NCBI GenBank assembly: GCA_964592595.1
Contig: CAZQFH010000007.1
Coordinates: forward strand, 1-64,000
DNA length: 64,000 nt
Reading direction: 5' to 3'
Source: UBA5536 sp964592595
GTDB lineage: Bacteria > Bacteroidota > Bacteroidia > Bacteroidales > F082
Shown: one piece after another, positions 61,237 through 64,000 of the stretch
How the letters are laid out: every line of letters starts with the position of its first letter
Numbering within the stretch: position 1 is the first letter of the stretch
Made by a program: the position numbers and the translations under genes
Notes under the pieces: model-generated
The model's input: the letters and a program-made list of their open reading frames with translations, nothing else
Database searches by the model: none
Told to the model about the DNA's origin: nothing

Positions 61237-61986
61237 ATGTATAAAGTTGTAATTATTGATGATGAGCTAAGTGCTCGGGAAGTTATAGCGCATCAGTTAT
61301 TACGTTGTTGCGATCGGGTTGAGCTTGTTGGCGAAGCCGATGGGGTGGAAAGTGGTATTGCCTTGATTGAAGCCACGCAACCTGATATTGTTTTGCTCGA
61401 CATCAATCTGAAAGATGGTTCGGGCTTTGACCTGCTTAGGGAGTTGGATCAGATTCGATTCAAACTCATTTTCATCACAGCTTATGATCGCTTTGCGCTG
61501 AAGGCTATCAAATTCAGTGCGTTGGATTATTTGCTCAAACCTATCGACTCGGATGATTTTGCGCACGCCATAAAAAAAGCCTTGTCATCACTAGAATCTG
61601 AAAATCAAAACCTGAAGCTGAATGCTTTTTTCAATAATTTTAAATTTATCAATCAGGAAGCCCGAAAAATGGTGCTGCATACTGCTAACAGCATTTACCT
61701 GATAAATGTTGCTGATATCATTCGATGTCAGGCCGAGAATAATCAAACCCGTTTTTACCTTACTAATGGCGACCAGTTGCTGGCTTCTAAAACCCTCAAA
61801 GAATTTGATGAATTATTGAGTGATTATCAATTTATCAGGGTGCATAAAACGCATCTCGTAAATGTAAATTTTATTGAACGCTTTGATAAGCTTCACAAAC
61901 TGCTGCTGATTCTTAAGGACAAATCGATCGTACCTGTTGCTTTGCGTCGTAAAGATGAAGTGCTGAGCAGAATACAAAAATTATAA
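61237..61986 (+). CDS. LytTR-family response regulator
   Basis: A 249-residue regulator. The receiver has VVIIDDELSAREVI with acidic residues, the phospho-acceptor Asp in DIVLLDINLKDGSGFDLL, and the lysine of LLKPID. The LytTR DNA-binding domain follows from about residue 145 (KMVLHTANSIYLINVADIIRCQAENNQTRFYL; FIRVHKTHLVNVNFI). The matching kinase is not next to it; the preceding TPR protein is only half of a usual sensor. Confidence 0.94.
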   Translation: MYKVVIIDDELSAREVIAHQLLRCCDRVELVGEADGVESGIALIEATQPDIVLLDINLKDGSGFDLLRELDQIRFKLIFITAYDRFALKAIKFSALDYLLKPIDSDDFAHAIKKALSSLESENQNLKLNAFFNNFKFINQEARKMVLHTANSIYLINVADIIRCQAENNQTRFYLTNGDQLLASKTLKEFDELLSDYQFIRVHKTHLVNVNFIERFDKLHKLLLILKDKSIVPVALRRKDEVLSRIQKL

Positions 61987-62000
61987 CTTTGTCTGATGGA

Positions 62001-63080
62001 ATGAAAACCATCAGAGAACCATATCATCTTTTTGCTGATCCGATAAGGTATTACCATGCCATGTTGGATGATATTGACTTGGCTCGGGATTATATTTTTT
62101 TGGAAACATACCGTATTGGTAATGATTCTATTGGGGTACGTTTTAAGGAAGCATTGATGCGAAAAGCCCGGATGGGTGTGGAAGTGAAAGTATTAGTCGA
62201 TTTCTGGGGCGGGTCAGCTATTAATAATCATTTTGCAGAAGATTTAAGAGCCTCAGGGGTTGAGATTCGTTTTTTTGAAAAAATTAAGTTTAATACGGAT
62301 ATCTTCACCAGAAGTCATCGCCGAAACCACAGAAAGTTGCTTTTGATCGATGATGACATCACTTATATAGGTTCGTCCAATCTCACTGATTATAATCTCA
62401 ATTGGCGCGAATCGGTTTTAAGGATGACAGGAAGCGTTACTTTGGCTTTTAAAAAGGTGTTTAAGCAGGATTACAAGATTTATAATACGTATGTTTTTTC
62501 GAATAAAAATAATTACCTCCGACTGATTCATCACCAAGGTTTTGAGATTGTGCGCGACATGCCTTCTATAACCAGGCAACGGATCATGCGAAAATACATT
62601 CAACTCATCAAAAAGGCAGAAAAATCTATAGTGATTGTAACACCTTATTTCTTGCCGGGTTTTATATTGCGCAAAGTTCTGATGGCGGCTGCCGAAAAGG
62701 GTCTGGATGTTAAAATTATCATTCCCAAACGATCTGATGTTGGCCTTGTTGATATCCTGCGAAATAAATATATGGGTCAACTACATGAAAGCGGTATGCA
62801 GTTGTTGCTTTATCGTTCTCATAATTTACATGCAAAATTGTTATTGTTAGATGATCAGCTTTTTAGTATTGGCTCCTCAAATTTTGATTACCGCTCTTTT
62901 CGATATATGTACGAAATTGTGATGCTGGGTGACGACTCTGATATTGCAGGGCAAGTAAAGAGCTTTGTAATTGAGACGATCGAAAATACCGATTTGTTCG
63001 ATTACGAACAATGGAAAAGACGGCCGATTATCAGTCGTTTTTTTGAATGGTTACTCATTCCTTTTAGGCATTTACTCTAA
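62001..63080 (+). CDS. Phospholipase D-like/cardiolipin synthase-type protein
   Basis: A 359-residue protein with two HKD motifs: HRRNHRKLLLIDDDITYIGSSN and HNLHAKLLLLDDQLFSIGSSN. This pair is characteristic of cardiolipin synthase and PLD-family phosphatidyltransferases. It lacks the N-terminal membrane helices of E. coli ClsA, like the shorter ClsB/C forms. The ATG at 62001 is preferred over a TTG four codons upstream, right after the LytTR stop. Confidence 0.9.
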   Translation: MKTIREPYHLFADPIRYYHAMLDDIDLARDYIFLETYRIGNDSIGVRFKEALMRKARMGVEVKVLVDFWGGSAINNHFAEDLRASGVEIRFFEKIKFNTDIFTRSHRRNHRKLLLIDDDITYIGSSNLTDYNLNWRESVLRMTGSVTLAFKKVFKQDYKIYNTYVFSNKNNYLRLIHHQGFEIVRDMPSITRQRIMRKYIQLIKKAEKSIVIVTPYFLPGFILRKVLMAAAEKGLDVKIIIPKRSDVGLVDILRNKYMGQLHESGMQLLLYRSHNLHAKLLLLDDQLFSIGSSNFDYRSFRYMYEIVMLGDDSDIAGQVKSFVIETIENTDLFDYEQWKRRPIISRFFEWLLIPFRHLL

Positions 63081-63129
63081 TTTACAAGATAATACAAAAA
63101 GTAGTGAGAAAAATTTCAGGCTGATAAAA

Positions 63130-63161
63130 TTTGGCCATCACGAAGTAATACCTTACCTTTG
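63130..63161 (+). promoter_or_regulatory. Promoter of the ornithine aminotransferase gene
   Basis: TTTG (63130-63133), 20-nt spacer, TACCTTTG (63154-63161): full consensus match, 54 bases before the ATG at 63216. Confidence 0.72.
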
Positions 63162-63215
63162 TACAGCTTTTGTTAGCAAATTAACAATAAATAAACCCTA
63201 TAAAAATACCTTATT

Positions 63216-64000
63216 ATGACAGAGAAAATGACCTCGCAGCTGGCCATGGAACTGGAAGACAAACATGGTGCTCATAACTATCACCCACTGCCTGTTGTTT
63301 TAGCCAAAGGCGAAGGTGCACGCGTGTGGGACGTTGAAGGAAAAGAATACTATGATTTTCTTTCTGCTTACTCAGCTGTAAACCAAGGCCATTGTCATCC
63401 CAAAATCATTGGTGCGCTTACAGAGCAAGCTAAAACCTTAACGTTGACTTCAAGGGCATTTTTTAATGATGTGCTTGGCGTTTACGAAAAATTTGCCACG
63501 GAATATTTTGGCTATGATAAAATTTTACCCATGAATAGTGGAGCCGAAGGCGACGAAACAGCTTTAAAGCTTTGCCGTAAATGGGCTTATGAAAAGAAAG
63601 GCGTACCTGAAAATCAGGCTAAAATTATCGTTTGCGACGGCAACTTTCATGGCCGTACAATTACGGTAATCAGTATGTCAACCGACCCTGATTCAAGAGT
63701 AGGTTTTGGCCCTTACACGCCTGGTTTTATCACGGTTCCCTATAATGATCTCGCTGCACTGGAAGAAGCTTTAAAAGATCCAACTGTAGCAGGCTTCCTG
63801 GTTGAACCTATACAGGGTGAGGCTGGCGTATTTGTGCCGGATGAGGGCTACCTTAAAAAAGCTTACGACCTCTGTAAATCAAAGAATGTATTGTTTATTG
63901 CTGATGAAGTTCAAACCGGAATTGCACGAACCGGAAAACTTTTGGCTTGCGATCACGAATGTGTTCGTCCGGATATCCTGATCCTTGGCAAAGCGCTCTC
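63216..64000 (+). CDS. rocD: Ornithine--oxo-acid aminotransferase (partial, runs off the window)
   Basis: The 261 residues visible begin MTEKMTSQLAMELEDKHGAHNY and match class III PLP aminotransferases of the ornithine type: HPLPVVLAKGEG, FLSAYSAVNQGHCHP, NSGAEGDETALKLCRKW, FHGRTITVIS, VEPIQGEAGV, IADEVQTGIARTGK, and ILGKALS, whose lysine is the expected PLP anchor. It converts ornithine and 2-oxoglutarate to glutamate semialdehyde and glutamate. The frame is open at the window edge. Confidence 0.93.
   Translation, partial: MTEKMTSQLAMELEDKHGAHNYHPLPVVLAKGEGARVWDVEGKEYYDFLSAYSAVNQGHCHPKIIGALTEQAKTLTLTSRAFFNDVLGVYEKFATEYFGYDKILPMNSGAEGDETALKLCRKWAYEKKGVPENQAKIIVCDGNFHGRTITVISMSTDPDSRVGFGPYTPGFITVPYNDLAALEEALKDPTVAGFLVEPIQGEAGVFVPDEGYLKKAYDLCKSKNVLFIADEVQTGIARTGKLLACDHECVRPDILILGKAL

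Noticed and set aside
1..64000. CRISPR array, prophage or IS element
   Set aside because: No regularly spaced direct repeats, integrase, phage structural genes or transposase were found.

Overview
The window is chromosomal DNA of a Bacteroidota bacterium, probably Bacteroidales-like. It carries the end of sprA followed by gcvH, a VanZ-like gene and tonB, the mutY-ssb-gldE-gldD block, a secreted peptidase with a C-terminal type IX secretion (T9SS) sorting domain, several lipoproteins, and promoters of the Bacteroidota form TTTG-N19/20-TAnnTTTG. A run of exactly 100 Ns (5997-6096) shows it is a draft scaffold. No prophage, IS transposase, CRISPR array or rRNA operon is visible.

Layout. 1-1928 (+): sprA 3' end, gcvH, VanZ-like gene, tonB. 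1985-5776 (-): uvrC, thiL and a TPR lipoprotein. 5940-6296: a tRNA(CAU) gene plus a second, broken copy whose anticodon loop is replaced by a perfect 18-nt palindrome, next to the assembly gap. 6399-9057: HAD hydrolase, dusB, CPBP protease. 9117-11393 (-): an ExbB/4-TM/ExbD/ExbD proton-channel operon, then tRNA-Ser(GGA). 11769-20738 (-): T9SS-sorted M28 peptidase, then a long run ansA, tatD, hflX, membrane protein, trpS, RNase G, a 29-residue basic protein and HU. 20867-24474 (+): mutY, ssb, gldE, gldD. 24477-27208 (-): an AlgJ-like/MBOAT pair. 27408-28766 (+): sugar-type MFS carrier. 28827-34864 (-): a three-subunit soluble NADH oxidoreductase whose large subunit fuses NuoG-like and GltD/NfnB-like parts.

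35176-36726 (+): YkgJ-like protein and obgE, followed by a 184-bp nested inverted repeat. 36989-40220 (-): fumC, four-helix bundle protein, ArsC-like protein, and prfB with a classical programmed +1 frameshift that has to be joined by hand. 40292-42956 (-): recX, FKBP lipoprotein, sirtuin, then mdh as a separate unit. 43127-49179 (-): a large Asp-box (BNR) secreted protein, a membrane protein, YgiQ-type radical SAM protein. 49349-50487 (+): a compact TetR-ferredoxin-cupin operon with a convincing promoter and an inverted repeat inside it. 50716-55448: secreted TonB_C-like protein, PAP2 phosphatase, SAM hydrolase (-), phoH, purC, and a small secreted protein with three DIPF(N/D)T repeats. 55553-59563 (-): SirB1-like protein, nadD, MDR oxidoreductase, gmk, yicC. 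59701-64000 (+): a TPR membrane protein without a kinase, a LytTR response regulator, a cardiolipin-synthase-like PLD protein, and the start of ornithine aminotransferase.

Most of the window is housekeeping. The items that most deserve a second look are the fused NADH oxidoreductase complex, the tRNA array interrupted by a palindrome at the gap, the TetR-ferredoxin-cupin operon, the DIPF-repeat protein, the tiny basic protein in front of RNase G, and the nested inverted repeat after obgE. All assignments rest on reading the sequence and recalled family features; no database search was run.
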